A stretch of 64,000 nucleotides of DNA from Blasia pusilla (Eukaryota; Marchantiophyta; Marchantiopsida; Blasiales). The position numbers and the translations under genes are program-made. The stretch is from the NCBI GenBank assembly GCA_050084515.1, contig CM114271.1, positions 66,402,001 through 66,466,000 on the forward strand. Direction: 5' to 3'. Of the stretch, positions 49,210-58,525 are shown piece by piece. The notes beneath the pieces are model-generated. The model was not told the origin of the DNA. It saw only the letters and a program-made list of their open reading frames with translations, and searched no databases. Each line of letters opens with the position of its first letter. The first letter of the stretch is position 1.

Positions 49210-49973
49210 ATGCTTTCAAAATATGGTATGATGGTTTGTAAGCCAATCTCTACACCGTTGGACCAGAGTGTGAAACTAAGAGTGGATGAAGGAGAGTTGC
49301 TTGCAGATTCTAATATGTATAGACGTACGGTTGGAAGTTTAATCTATCTAACTATAACCAGACCAGATTTGAACTATGTTGTTGGTCTAGTGAGCCAATT
49401 TATGCAAGCACCTAAAAAACCTAAGCTTGATGCTGTGAGGAGGATTATGCGGTATGTGAAATTCTCTATTCAATTCGAGCTTCAATTTGAACCTTCTCTG
49501 AGTTTTCAATCACAGGAATTCACAGATATTGATTGGGGAGGAAGCGTGTCTAATCGACACTCCACATCTGGTTATTCATTTACTTTGGGAAGCGCAGCTA
49601 TAAGTTGGGTTTCAAAGAAGCAGCATACAGTTGCTTTATCTTCAACAAAGGTTGAGTATAGAGGAGTAACCAATGTAGTATGTGAGGCCGTGTGGCTTCA
49701 TCGATTACTTGTTGAGATTGGTGTGAGTAACTTAGGACCTAGTGTAATATATGCAAACAATATTAGTAGCATGAAGCTTGCTAATAACCTTGTGTTTCAT
49801 GCTTGTACAAAGCATGTTGAGGTGCACTATCATTTTATCACAGAGAAAGTGCTTGTAGGAGAAATTCATCTTGTGTATATAAGTACAGATTAGCAAATTG
49901 TTGACATCTTTACAAAGGCATTGTCTAGAGATAAGTTTGAGATGTTTAGACATGATTTAGACATTAGAGTCTT
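49210..49973 (+). pseudogene. Copia-A RNase H and pol C-terminus
   Basis: The 227-codon frame has the connection segment (YRRTVGSLIYLTITRPDL), then TDIDWGGSVSNRHSTSGY and VALSSTKVEYRG, the Copia RNase H signatures, with substitutions in the DADWAG and STEAEY blocks. A TAG at 49891 interrupts STD-QIVDIFTKALSRDKFEMF. Coding text runs directly into the truncated 3' LTR at AAGTAGGGAAG. Confidence 0.85.
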
Positions 49974-50220
49974 AAGTAGGGAAGCTTAATCTTGGTTAGT
50001 AAGTTAAGCACGATTATCTTAATTAAGGTTAGTTAATCACAGTTAGTCTAACTCGAGACTATGGTTAAGGTTAGGGTTAGGGTTGCTTGTACATACCCTA
50101 TATAATTGAGAAGGGGACCGGCCTCCACTCATTCTCTCATTGCAAATTTCGTTCTCCATAGTGGTGTGTGAGTGTGAGAGCCATTTTCCACCAATTATGC
50201 TTCTTTAGCAGTTTTCCACA
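49974..50220 (+). repeat. Copia-A 3' LTR, 5'-truncated
   Basis: Aligns with 45212-45459 at high identity and ends CCACA. It lacks the first ~65 bp of the LTR and any polypurine tract. The junction AAGTAGGGAAG occurs in both the LTR and the pol end (codons for S-R-E), suggesting deletion between microhomologies. Confidence 0.85.
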
Positions 50221-50440
50221 GAACCAACCACCAATGGGAAATTGAAGGCAAAGCTAAAATTGTATTGTTGTGGTAGGTAAGTGGTGTGATGTGGAAAGTT
50301 GAGATGAGGGTGTGTGTTCCGACCCATGATCCTATGCCCTTCCTAGAGCAAGAGTGAATACAAGCCCAAATCTCCATGGGAATATTCCCATTAGACATAG
50401 TGCTTCTATTAAAAGCTACCTCAAAGTGGGCTTCCATCAA
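50221..50440 (-). pseudogene. LINE ORF2 tail (right part, split by Copia-A)
   Basis: The minus strand reads SWVGTHTLISTFHITPLTYHN then ILALPSISHWW. This fits the W-L-x-x-x-P ... L/F-x-x-x-x-R-x-x-L-x-L-P-I-P segment that precedes the Cys/His motif in LINE tails. It continues at 45146 once Copia-A and one GAACC copy are disregarded. Confidence 0.55.
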
Positions 50441-50944
50441 AGAATATTGGGGCCTTGACTAACTTGCCATAAGTAAGGAGGAGAAAGGGGGGAGAACAAC
50501 GTTTTTAGAAGGGAATTTCTACAAGCTCTAAGGAAAGAGTGTAGTGGGAAGAAGTTGTCATCAACCTGAGATATGTATTGTACGAGGAATGATCTATTAC
50601 TAACCATAAATCTAGAGCAAAGAAGAGGTTTTCCCATGGTTGCACAAAAATGGACGAGTCCTTCCTTAGGACAAACACGGACGGACAAGTTTGGACATGG
50701 CCATGGACATGGGTTCCAAGAGGTGGGACCCATACTTTTAGTCCATGATGGAAGGTAAGGCAATGATGAAAGGAGCAATGAGGTAGGAGGGAGTGGAGGT
50801 GGAGGTGGAGGGAAGAAGAAATGGGGGAGTATAGAACACGAAGGTAAGTAAGGGGATTGAGAAAGAAGGGAAAGATGGGACCCATATGGACAAGTCCTTC
50901 CATAGGACAGACATGGACTTTGTCCACATGCAACCTTGGGTTTT
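50441..50944. other. Unassigned sequence with dispersed-repeat copy 2
   Basis: Holds the second copy of the dispersed repeat (50857-50937, partner of 32206-32304) and a related GGACGAGTCCTTCC block near 50652. A 180-codon minus frame spans the area but is compositionally odd (His/Ser/Leu-rich) and shows no domain, so I do not call it a gene. Confidence 0.45.
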
Positions 50945-51052
50945 TGTCGTGCGAATCCACATCGTCATACAACATACATCGCTGACCTACCATACTCACA
51001 TACATATATAACATAGACGAGAGCATACACAAACACAAGTGTACCACAACTC
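50945..51052 (-). repeat. 108-bp direct repeat at gypsy 3' end, copy 1
   Basis: Nearly identical to 51423-51530: TGTCGTGCGAATCCACAT at one end, GTGTACCACAACTC at the other. The period between copies is 478 bp. It may be a second truncated LTR placed in tandem or an internal LTR duplication. Confidence 0.85.
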
Positions 51053-51422
51053 AGAAATCCGTGAAAGACCTATTGTCATAAAACACGCATAGAATCACAT
51101 ACAATCGAGCCAAACCCACTCTACGATAGGAGAATCCAGGTCGAAGCTTGCAAGAACCACCATAGCCAAGAGCTCTACTCACTACCAAGGCTAACTCCCA
51201 ACGCAACAGGCTCAACTCAAAGAACTAACTGTTCTTTGAGTGCACTCCACTCTATATCCTCCAACCTAAGAGCGGGCCCTACTGGAAAAGTCACCCTCAA
51301 CTGAGTAACCCCCAACCCTATGTATGAAACTGCATCTTTACCTAGACACTACGAACCTACATAAGGTATGGCATCTACTAGCACACTATACTCTACAACA
51401 TAATCCGTATGGTCATGACAAC

Positions 51423-51530
51423 TGTCGTGCGAATCCACATTGTCATACAACATACATCACTGACATACCATACTCACATACATACATAACATAGACGAGA
51501 GCATACAAAAACACAAGTGTACCACAACTC
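51423..51530 (-). repeat. 108-bp direct repeat at gypsy 3' end, copy 2 (probable LTR start)
   Basis: It directly abuts a C-run (CGCCCCCCTAATTGGC) that reads as a purine tract GGGGGGCG on the minus strand, as expected just before a 3' LTR. The 3' LTR would therefore begin, in element orientation, near 51526 with TGTGGTACAC. The matching 5' LTR lies beyond the right edge, so the LTR length cannot be checked. Confidence 0.55.
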
Positions 51531-51701
51531 GCCCCCCTAATTGGCAGTTAGGTCCCTCTAACTCCAAGGTATCCCTATACATCTACTACATGCTATACAC
51601 CTTCGTGGGTGCACGAATCAGAAGGCCAGCTGTTAGGTTGCTCCATCGTTAGTCGCACATCTGTAATCCATATCATGCAAAGATCAAGTCATATACCTCT
51701 C

Positions 51702-53063
51702 CTAAGAACATCGAGGACAAACCCACCTTCTAGTAGGAACAACATCCATACGTGGAGTCAAACACATCATGTGCCAACCCCTAGAACACCGATCACACAC
51801 CAACATACGGGCTGCGTTACCAGCAGACCCACACAACATGCACCTCAAGCTAGCATGTATCATGGCTAAGCTTGGGTCAACACTACCATCCACATTTGGA
51901 AGATGACATGGTGCACAATTACGCATATGGTCCTTCCAAACAACTCCATCACGACCCTCCAACATGAGAACTCCACAAGCTAACACCTCTCGCACTCGTA
52001 AAATAGTGCCGCTTGCCGTCACATCCAACGTTGTCGGTGAAATTTGTTGCAAATAGACATAGTCCCCCACATGGAACCTACGAATCGATGGTCGATAACC
52101 TCCACCCCGAATGCTTGCATACCGTAATGTATCCCTGTGTTGAGCAATGGCAAGATTCTCAAAGGCTATTGGCATAACTCTCCTAAAGAGCTCTGTCCGC
52201 TGAGAACACACTCTCATCCATATCTCTGGGTCATCAAGGTTCACCACCCCACTAGACTCCCGATGAATTGCTGCTGGCAAGTCTGGATCTCGGTGGTATA
52301 ACAGAAAATAAAGTGAGAAGGAAGCCAAGGATGCTTTGCGACTGAACCTATACCCCATGGCTAACCATGGCAATTGAATATCCCAGTCTCCAGGATGCCC
52401 CTTCTGTAGGCCATACTTGCGCAATGCCCTCTTCACCGTCTGAACCACACCCTCAACCAAACCATCCGCCTTTAGATGATCTTGAGACGTGGTCCGATGA
52501 TCAATCAACGCCTTGTTATACAAGACTTGAAACTCACCCTGATACTCTGTACCCTGGTCGGTCTGCACTTCAACTGGTGCACCAAAATGACTAAGCACTC
52601 TATCAAGAAACGCATACGCCGTTCCCTCACTTGCCTTGTCAGGTAATGCCACCAACTCAATCCACTTGGAGAAGTGCTCCACCATCACCAGCACATATCG
52701 ATGATGTCGTATAGTCAACGGTAACGGTCCCGCAAAGTCCACACTCCAACGGTAACCCAACCCCATAATAGGCAAGGGGTGTAACTGTGGTGTAGGGGCA
52801 TTGAATGATGCCCTCACCCGGTCACAAACCATACAACGTGACACAAATTGCTGCACCTGAGTATGCATGCCACGCCACCAATACTGACCAAGGAGTAAGC
52901 TATACGTACGCTTTACCCCAAAATGTCCCAACTCCTCATGGGCATGTCGCACAATGCGCTCTCTCTGAGCCAAATTCGACACTACTCGTACTCTACCATC
53001 CTCCCACACATGGAGAATATGTGTTCCCTCCAATCGAAGTACCACTTGGAAGTCATACTCCAA
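51702..53063 (-). CDS. Gypsy integrase with C-terminal PHD finger (pol 3' part)
   Basis: An intact 453-codon frame; the listed start is simply the first Met after a stop, so it is the end of a polyprotein. An HHCC zinc region lies at residues about 40-80 (H42, H47, C77, C80). The catalytic core has D109 (WSVDF), D169 (VQTDQGTEY) and E204 (ADGLVEG), all intact. A basic, SH3-like region at about 335-395 (GDYVYLQ ... GRDGVVWKDHMRNC) resembles the GPY/F module. Residues 408-453 form a PHD finger with CX2C, CX2C, HX2C and WVCPRC in the correct order and spacing. PHD fingers read histone H3 tails in other proteins; here it could steer integration or bind chromatin, which is inference. Confidence 0.9.
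   Translation of the reverse strand: MEYDFQVVLRLEGTHILHVWEDGRVRVVSNLAQRERIVRHAHEELGHFGVKRTYSLLLGQYWWRGMHTQVQQFVSRCMVCDRVRASFNAPTPQLHPLPIMGLGYRWSVDFAGPLPLTIRHHRYVLVMVEHFSKWIELVALPDKASEGTAYAFLDRVLSHFGAPVEVQTDQGTEYQGEFQVLYNKALIDHRTTSQDHLKADGLVEGVVQTVKRALRKYGLQKGHPGDWDIQLPWLAMGYRFSRKASLASFSLYFLLYHRDPDLPAAIHRESSGVVNLDDPEIWMRVCSQRTELFRRVMPIAFENLAIAQHRDTLRYASIRGGGYRPSIRRFHVGDYVYLQQISPTTLDVTASGTILRVREVLACGVLMLEGRDGVVWKDHMRNCAPCHLPNVDGSVDPSLAMIHASLRCMLCGSAGNAARMLVCDRCSRGWHMMCLTPRMDVVPTRRWVCPRCS
51705..51842 (-). other. PHD finger domain (integrase C-terminus)
   Basis: Pattern C-x2-C-x11-C-x2-C-x4-H-x2-C-x14-C-x2-C with the conserved Trp two residues before the seventh ligand (RRWVCPRC), ending one residue before the stop. 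All eight zinc ligands are present. Gypsy elements usually have a chromodomain or nothing at this position. Confidence 0.85.
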
Positions 53064-53090
53064 TCAAAGTACCACTTGGAAGTCATACTC
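53031..53090 (-). repeat. In-frame 30-bp tandem duplication in pol
   Basis: Units 53031-53060 and 53061-53090 encode the same ten residues (around EYDFQVVLRL) in the RNase H/integrase linker. One unit has CGA, the other TGA (TCA at 53064-53066 on plus), so the duplication is in frame and a later C-to-T change made a stop. Confidence 0.9.
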
Positions 53091-53567
53091 CTCTAAGATA
53101 AGAGCCCACCGTGCAAGCTTCTATGTAAGCTTGTCAGACTCCATCAACCACTTGAGCGGCTAATGATCAATAACAAGGGTAAATTGTGTGCCAAACAAGT
53201 AACACCTAAAGTGTGCCACAACCCACACTACTGCCAAGCACTCTCCCTCATATGAACTGTAGCGCGACTCCGCTGCATTATTCGAACGACTTGCATAGGC
53301 CACCACAAACTCCATGTGCTCATCATCATGTTGTATCAACAGCGGTCCAAGTCCCAACCTACTCCAATCAGTGTGTAACTAAAATGGGCGCCCTCTGATA
53401 GGTCTCCTCAAGATAGGCGCCGCCACCAACTGGGCCTTGAGCTCCACAAAAGCTCTCTCTTGATCATCTCCCCAGTGCCACACCTGATGTGATTTCAACA
53501 ATTGGTTCAAAGGCTTTGCCATAGCACTAAATCCCTTCATATACCTCCGATTGTAGTTCGCAAATCT
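53064..53567 (-). pseudogene. Gypsy RNase H region (downstream of Copia-B)
   Basis: The minus strand from the Copia-B edge reads FANYNRRYMKGFSAMAKPLN, LLKSHQVWHWGDDQERAF, then GPLLIQHDDEHMEFVVAYASR and SSYEGECLAVVWVVAHFRCYL. This is the RT-thumb/RNase H order of gypsy pol (RT_RNaseH family). A few stops interrupt it. It begins exactly where the RT segment right of Copia-B stops. Confidence 0.85.
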
Positions 53568-54019
53568 TGTGAGAAAACAGAAAGTGACGAAATCACTGAA
53601 ATCTTTACAAAACTTAGAGATACAAAGTGGCCCAGTCCGTCCGTGCGCTCACAGAAGAGCTTCGATGGAACCTGAATATTGAGATAACTCGACATACGAG
53701 AATGCGCTACCGCTGCGGCTCCCGACTATTTGACTACTCGGGAAAACTAGGGTTTTTACCTATTTTTCTTCGTTTCTATTAATAGAAATTTTTTTCCGAG
53801 GCCTGCGCCCTTGGACCCCTGCGACGCATTAGGGTGCCCCGCACCCTGATGCAATATAGGGTTAGATAAACCTAGTAAGGCTACTCCTAAAACCATCTAC
53901 GTCATATTACTATGACTCCTTCGACGTCTAAGTCGGAACCATCAATCTAAGCTTCTCTTCATACAAGGGGGCCAATCAGATTAATGATGCTTAGAGAAGT
54001 GGATGTTGAGAATCCAACA
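53568..54019 (-). repeat. Copia-B 3' LTR (452 bp)
   Basis: Plus-strand ends are TGTGAGAAAAC and GAATCCAACA, i.e. TGTTGGATTC...TTTTCTCACA in element orientation, canonical TG...CA. It contains a ~70-bp segment at about 53792-53862 missing from the other LTR, including a foldback (GCATTAGGGTGC-CCC-GCACCCTGATGC, one mismatch). Confidence 0.95.
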
Positions 54020-54032
54020 CCCCCCCTCAATA
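54020..54032 (-). other. Copia-B polypurine tract
   Basis: CCCCCCCTCAATA on plus, reading TATTGAGGGGGGG on the element strand, directly abuts the 3' LTR. This is the plus-strand primer for reverse transcription. Confidence 0.8.
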
Positions 54033-54048
54033 TCCACTCTCATGTGGA

Positions 54049-55035
54049 CTACTGTCTTGGACCTATGCCAAGACCCTTCAGATGTCGGTGAAGGTGATCT
54101 CCGCTCAAAGCTTTCGTGAAGATGTCTGCACGGTTATCCTCTGTTGGACAATAGAGTAACGTCAAAACCCCTCTCTCGATCAATTCACGCATAAAGTGAT
54201 ACTGGATCTCTATGTGCTTGGTACGAGCATGAAACACATGATTATGTGGTATGGCAATGCAACTCGGATTGTCACACCACATTACAGTAACATTTTTTGG
54301 TGCTTCTGCTATGTCCTCCAATATCCATCTCAACCAAACTGCTTCACAAGAAGCATAACAAGCCGCCTTGTACTTTGCCTCGGTAGAAGAAAGAGCCACT
54401 ATAGGTTGCTTCTTGCTGACCCATGATACCACACCTAATTCTATCAAGAAGCAATAACCCAAAACTGATCTTCGAGAATCTGAATCTCCCGCCCAATCCG
54501 AGTCACAAAAACCTGTCATTTCCGTCCCTGCTCCATAGGTGATGCCGTACTCGATAGTGCCTTTGATGTACTTCAACACATGCATCCCTGCCTTCCAATG
54601 GTCCTCACGAGGCTTAGTTGAGAACCTACTCAACACTCCCACAGCGAAGCTAATGTCTGGTCTAGTGTTACACAAAAATATCAAACTGCCTACAAGCTTT
54701 ATGTACAACTTTTCATCTACCAATGGTGAAACATCCTCCATCGAGAGTTTCAACTCTACCTCCATTGGCGAGACCACTGCCTTACACTCGATCATCCCGA
54801 ATGCCTTCAAGATTTCTCTAGCATACTTCTGCTCTGAGAGAAAAATAGAATCAGACTGTAGCCAAATTTCCAGCCCTATAAAGTAGTGCAGAAGACCTAA
54901 ATCTGACATTTCAAACTCAGATTTCAACACTCCCTTCATTTCCTCTATTTTCATACTGTGGTCTCTTGTGATGATAAGATCATCCACATACAGGACTATC
55001 AACATATACATCCCATCTTCGCAAAACACATACAA
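54049..55035 (-). pseudogene. Copia-B reverse transcriptase C-part and RNase H
   Basis: A 328-codon frame: MLIVLYVDDLIIT (intact YVDD), SEFEMSDLGLLHYFIGLEI, YIKLVGSLIFLCNTRPDIS, then CDSDWAGDSDSRRSVLGY and VALSSTEAKYKAA (RNase H; the usual EAEY reads EAKY), and ADIFTKALSGDHL near the end. Full length for this part of Copia pol and the best preserved frame of the element. Confidence 0.9.
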
Positions 55036-55092
55036 ATTTGCTTCTGACGGACTCTTGATGATACCCTTCTCTCGAAAGAATGTATCTATTCG

Positions 55093-55980
55093 TTAATACC
55101 ATACCCTTGGGGCTTCCTTCAACCCATACAATGCTCGATGAAGTAAACAAACTTTCTCTTCTGATCCGGGTGTCTCAAAACCTGATGGTTGAGAAACATA
55201 TACCTCCTTCTTGAGACTCTCGTTCAGAAAGACAGACTTCACACCGTATTGGTATACATGCCAACGTCTTGTTCTTGCAACCGCTAGAACAATTCGAATG
55301 GTTGTCATCCTTGCAGTAGGAGCAAAAGTCTCATAGTAGTCAAAACCTTCGATTTGTGAGCATCCTTGTGCAACCAACCTCGCTTTGAATTTATCCAATG
55401 TATCGTCCGACTTGTACTTGGTCTTGTACACCCACTTGGTGCGTATTATCTTCCTGTCCTTTGGATTTTCAACCAAAGTCCAAGTTTCATTTCTATGAAT
55501 AGCGTCCATCTCCATCTGCATGGTCTCTCTCCATTGAGAATGAGCAAGGGCCTCATCCAAGCATGATGGCTCTTCCACCTTCAAGACCTCTGTTATGAAG
55601 GCCATGTTGACGAGATGTGCGGAAGCTCTATTATGCTCCTCTAGTCTGTTGGATCTCCTTGGATGTGTAACAACTTCATCAGTTGCTGGTGGTTCCTTAC
55701 CATCCAAGAGCTGCTTTATCCACTTAGGGTATAACGACCGTAGTGGAAGAGCAGGTTGCTCTTTGTAATCATCACCAAATTCTTCTTCTTGATGATTTGG
55801 TGTAAACATTGGTGGTGTGCTCTGGTAGGTTATCTCTTCGTTTGATGATAATGTGGATGGACCACTGATATCCGCCACTTGACGAGGTTGTTCCTGGAAC
55901 ACCACATCAGGACTCACAAGCATCTTCTTTTCCTCAGGAGACCAAAGGCGATAAGCTTTAGACTCATCACTGTATCCCAT
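55093..55980 (-). pseudogene. Copia-B reverse transcriptase N-part
   Basis: A 295-codon frame from the integrase end (MGYSDESKAYRLW) through a variable linker to RT: TKWVYKTKYKSDDTLDKFKARLVAQG, then VYQYGVKSVFLN, where the motif-A Asp is Gly, and ALYGLKEAPRVWY. A TAA at about 55093 (CAA to TAA type) separates it from the YVDD frame. Confidence 0.9.
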
Positions 55981-56094
55981 AAAGATGCACTTCCTGCCCT
56001 TGGACTCCAGCTTGGTCCTAGATGCTTCAGGAATATGTACGAAACACTCACTACCAAAAGTCCTGAAATGTTGGACTGATGGTACCTAACCTGA

Positions 56095-56765
56095 GTATGA
56101 TTGATGAGGACTCATGCCTTGCACTGACTTGGTAATACTTCTATTTAGAATGTATACGGCAGTATTAACAGCTTTAGCCCAAAATCCTTCTTTCAAACCT
56201 TTTGCTTTCATCATACATCTTGCCATCTCCACCACTGTATGGTTTTGACGCTCAACAACTCCATTTTGTTATGGTGTATGTACCGTGGTTAACTGTCGCT
56301 TGATTCCATGCTCCCCCAAATATTTGTTGAATTCTGTTGATAAGAATTCTCCTCCTCGATCGGTGCGAAGCTTTTGTACCTTCTTTCCTGTCTCATTCGA
56401 ACCGACTTGTGCCATACTTTAAATTTTCCAAAAGCACTTGCCTTATCACGAAGGAAATACACCCACATCTTCCTACTATAATCGTCGACAACTAAAAAGA
56501 AGTAGGAAGAACCACATAATGCCACTGTTCTCATTTTACCGCAGAGGTTAGCATGTATCAACTCTAGAGGAGCCTTTGCTATATTGCTGGACTCTTGTGG
56601 AAATGGTTGTCGGTGTTGCTTGCCCATCATACAAGCTTCACAAGTATCCGACACTCCATAAATTGTTGGTAAATCAGCAACCATGCCAGATTTCTACATC
56701 TGACTTTGTAAGGGAAAGCTTAGGTGACCAAATCTTTCATGCCACAACTTACTGCTACTAAGATC
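56095..56765 (-). pseudogene. Copia-B integrase
   Basis: Starts with SKLWHERFGHLSF (GAG-pre-integrase His pair) near 56760, then CEACMMGKQHRQPF (Cys pair). The first catalytic Asp position reads HANLCG (Asn). The core continues VVDDYSRKMWVYFL; after a frameshift near 56395 the other frame gives RTDRGGEF (second Asp) and NGVVERQNH (Glu) past a TAA. The enzyme would be inactive from the Asp-to-Asn change alone. Confidence 0.85.
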
Positions 56766-56861
56766 TCTACCTACACTTGTCTTGAAAGCATACAACTCGT
56801 ATATATTTCCACGTCGTATACCTTCACCCACTACTTTCCCATTGGCATCCTCAATGACTGC

Positions 56862-57128
56862 TCAAGTTTTCTTGAAACGAACTTCTAGGTCACGATCACA
56901 AAATATTGCCACTAAAATCAAATTTCGCTTCAACTCTGGTACGTACAGTACATCGGTTAACTTATTTTCATTTTCTTTTTGTGAGACTAAAGAAATTGTG
57001 CCTTTCCCTTCTATAGGGCACTTTGCATTATTCCCAACACTAACAACGAGGGGCTCTTGTAGAGGCTGTAAGGAGCTATACCAATCCTTATGATTGGTCA
57101 TATGCCTAGATGCTCCACTATTGAGCAC
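56862..57128 (-). pseudogene. Copia-B aspartic protease
   Basis: VLNSGASRHMTNHKDWY replaces the expected D-S-G by N-S-G (AAT codon), so the catalytic Asp is lost. The rest (GKGTISLV, LTDVLYVPELKRNLILV) is typical of Copia protease. A TGA ends the frame before VIEDANG. Confidence 0.85.
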
Positions 57129-57289
57129 CCATGCATCTTCACCCTTTGACTTAGTGGAATGTTCTTCCTGTGTGCAAAACTCTTCTATTGCTACCCAAGC
57201 ATCTACTTCATGTTCTCCTAGTTCTACAGAATTTCCAGACTCCTTCTTAGGTCTTAAACAACCGTTCTTCTCATCATGACTTCTCTTTC

Positions 57290-58070
57290 TACAATCTTTG
57301 ATAAGATGGCCTAGCTTACTATAATAAAAGCATTTGAAGGCTTTTCTTGGAAATTTCTTCTTGACATTTGAACTGTAATACTAATTTCTACCTCTCTGTA
57401 CGTTGGCAATAAATGCTGCATCACTTTCCTCTCTTGCTTTGAAGCGCATTTTATCTTCTACCAACATTGCACTAAATTGTTCAAAAGTCAGCGGCGTGGG
57501 TCTTACTTGAGTATTCACTGCAGTGACCAAACTATCATACCTTGGAGGCAAAATCCTTATGCACCGACTTGCCAAATCTTCGCTAGACTTTGAAATTCCT
57601 AAGTACGCCATATGATCTTGAAGATTCTTGATCCTTGTCAAAAATTGCTCCGCGCTTTCTCCTTCTAAAAATTTCTCAGACATAAGCTGATTCTCCAGAT
57701 TCTGTATCCGAGTCTCATTCCTCCTTTCATACTGATTCTTCAAAATGTTCCACGCCTCAGCAGTAGTGGTTGTATGCTGAATGAGAGTCATGACAGAATA
57801 AGTTACATTCATGACAATCGCATCTAGAGCATCAGCGTTTATGCATCTCCATGCCAACAATACAACAGGATCGGTATCCCCAAATGAAGATGAACATGCA
57901 GAACTCAAACTAGCTTGTGGATTTGAATCGACCCCTGTGGCCGTTTCTCAGATTTTAAATGATTCGAGGACAGTTCTCATTTTGAACTTCCACAACGTAT
58001 AGTTAGACCCATCTAACTTCCCTTCACCCAACGGAGGAGGGCGAGCACGAACTGACGAAGAAGTAGCCAT
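57290..58070 (-). pseudogene. Copia-B gag
   Basis: The probable start ATG at 58070 opens MATSSSVRARPPPLGEGKLDG and SNYTLWKFKMRTVLE, the N-terminal DUF4219-like part. A TGA follows at about 57948. The main frame at 57381-57908 has the UBN2 core (AEAWNILKNQYERRN, ESAEQFLTRIKNLQDHM, ILPPRYDSLVTAV). After a stop the zinc knuckle reads CFYYSKLGHLIKDC, with Tyr at the second Cys. Confidence 0.85.
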
Positions 58071-58130
58071 CTCTCAATATTTTGTGCAAACACACTAGAT
58101 CGCCAGATACAAAATACTGTAAAACCTACT

Positions 58131-58142
58131 GCTCTGATACCA
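58131..58142 (-). other. Copia-B primer binding site
   Basis: GCTCTGATACCA on plus is TGGTATCAGAGC on the element strand, directly beside the 5' LTR. It is complementary to initiator tRNA-Met. Confidence 0.95.
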
Positions 58143-58525
58143 TGTGAGAAAACACAAAGAGACAAAATCACTGAAATCTTTGCAAAACTTAGAGATACAA
58201 AGTGGCCTAGTCTGTCCGTGCGCTCACAGAAGAGCTTCGATGGAACCTGAACATGGAGATAACTCGACATACAAGAATGCGCTACCGCTGTGGCTCCCGA
58301 CTATTTGACTACTCGGGAAAAATAGGGTTTTTACCTATTTTTCTTCGTTTCTATCAATAGTTTTTTTTTAGATAAACCTAGTAACGCTACTCCTAAAACC
58401 ACCTACGTCATATTACTATGACTCCTTCGACGTCTAAGTCGGAACCATCAATCTAGGCTTCTCCTCATAGAAAGGGGCCGATCAGATTAATGATGCTTAG
58501 AGAAGTGGATGTTGAGAATCCAACA
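58143..58525 (-). repeat. Copia-B 5' LTR (383 bp)
   Basis: Same ends as the 3' LTR and high identity throughout, but ~70 bp shorter because of one internal deletion next to a T-run (TTTTTTTTTAGATAAACC). Confidence 0.95.

Larger units (their letters stand above)
45147..50220 (+). mobile_element. Copia-A: Ty1/Copia LTR retrotransposon, inactive
   Basis: A plus-strand element with 5' LTR, initiator-Met primer site, gag with CCHC knuckle, protease, integrase, reverse transcriptase and RNase H in Copia order, then a 3' LTR. The target duplication GAACC flanks it, and it interrupts a LINE remnant. Frames are broken by many stops and shifts, and the reverse transcriptase YVDD motif is YVDH. The 3' LTR lacks the first ~65 bp and the polypurine tract, so it cannot have been mobile since that loss. 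Confidence 0.9.
53568..58525 (-). mobile_element. Copia-B: Ty1/Copia LTR retrotransposon inserted in the gypsy pol gene
   Basis: Both LTRs, primer site, polypurine tract and all pol domains are recognisable on the minus strand. Flanking bases AATCT (53563-53567) and AATCC (58526-58530) form a 5-bp target duplication with one change. Leaving the insert and one duplication copy out, the gypsy frame runs through the junction as RAFMGF followed by ANYNRR, so insertion was into an intact frame. Active sites have decayed: protease DSGA is NSGA, integrase first Asp is Asn, and RT motif A Asp is Gly. Confidence 0.95.

Noticed and set aside
50505-51047. 180-codon minus-strand ORF
   Set aside because: Overlaps two repeats (50857-50937 and 50945-51052), is compositionally odd and has no motif.
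58465-58525. C-terminal 20 residues of the RT open frame after VRAFMGF
   Set aside because: These codons are Copia-B LTR sequence read through by chance. The real pol gene resumes at 53567.
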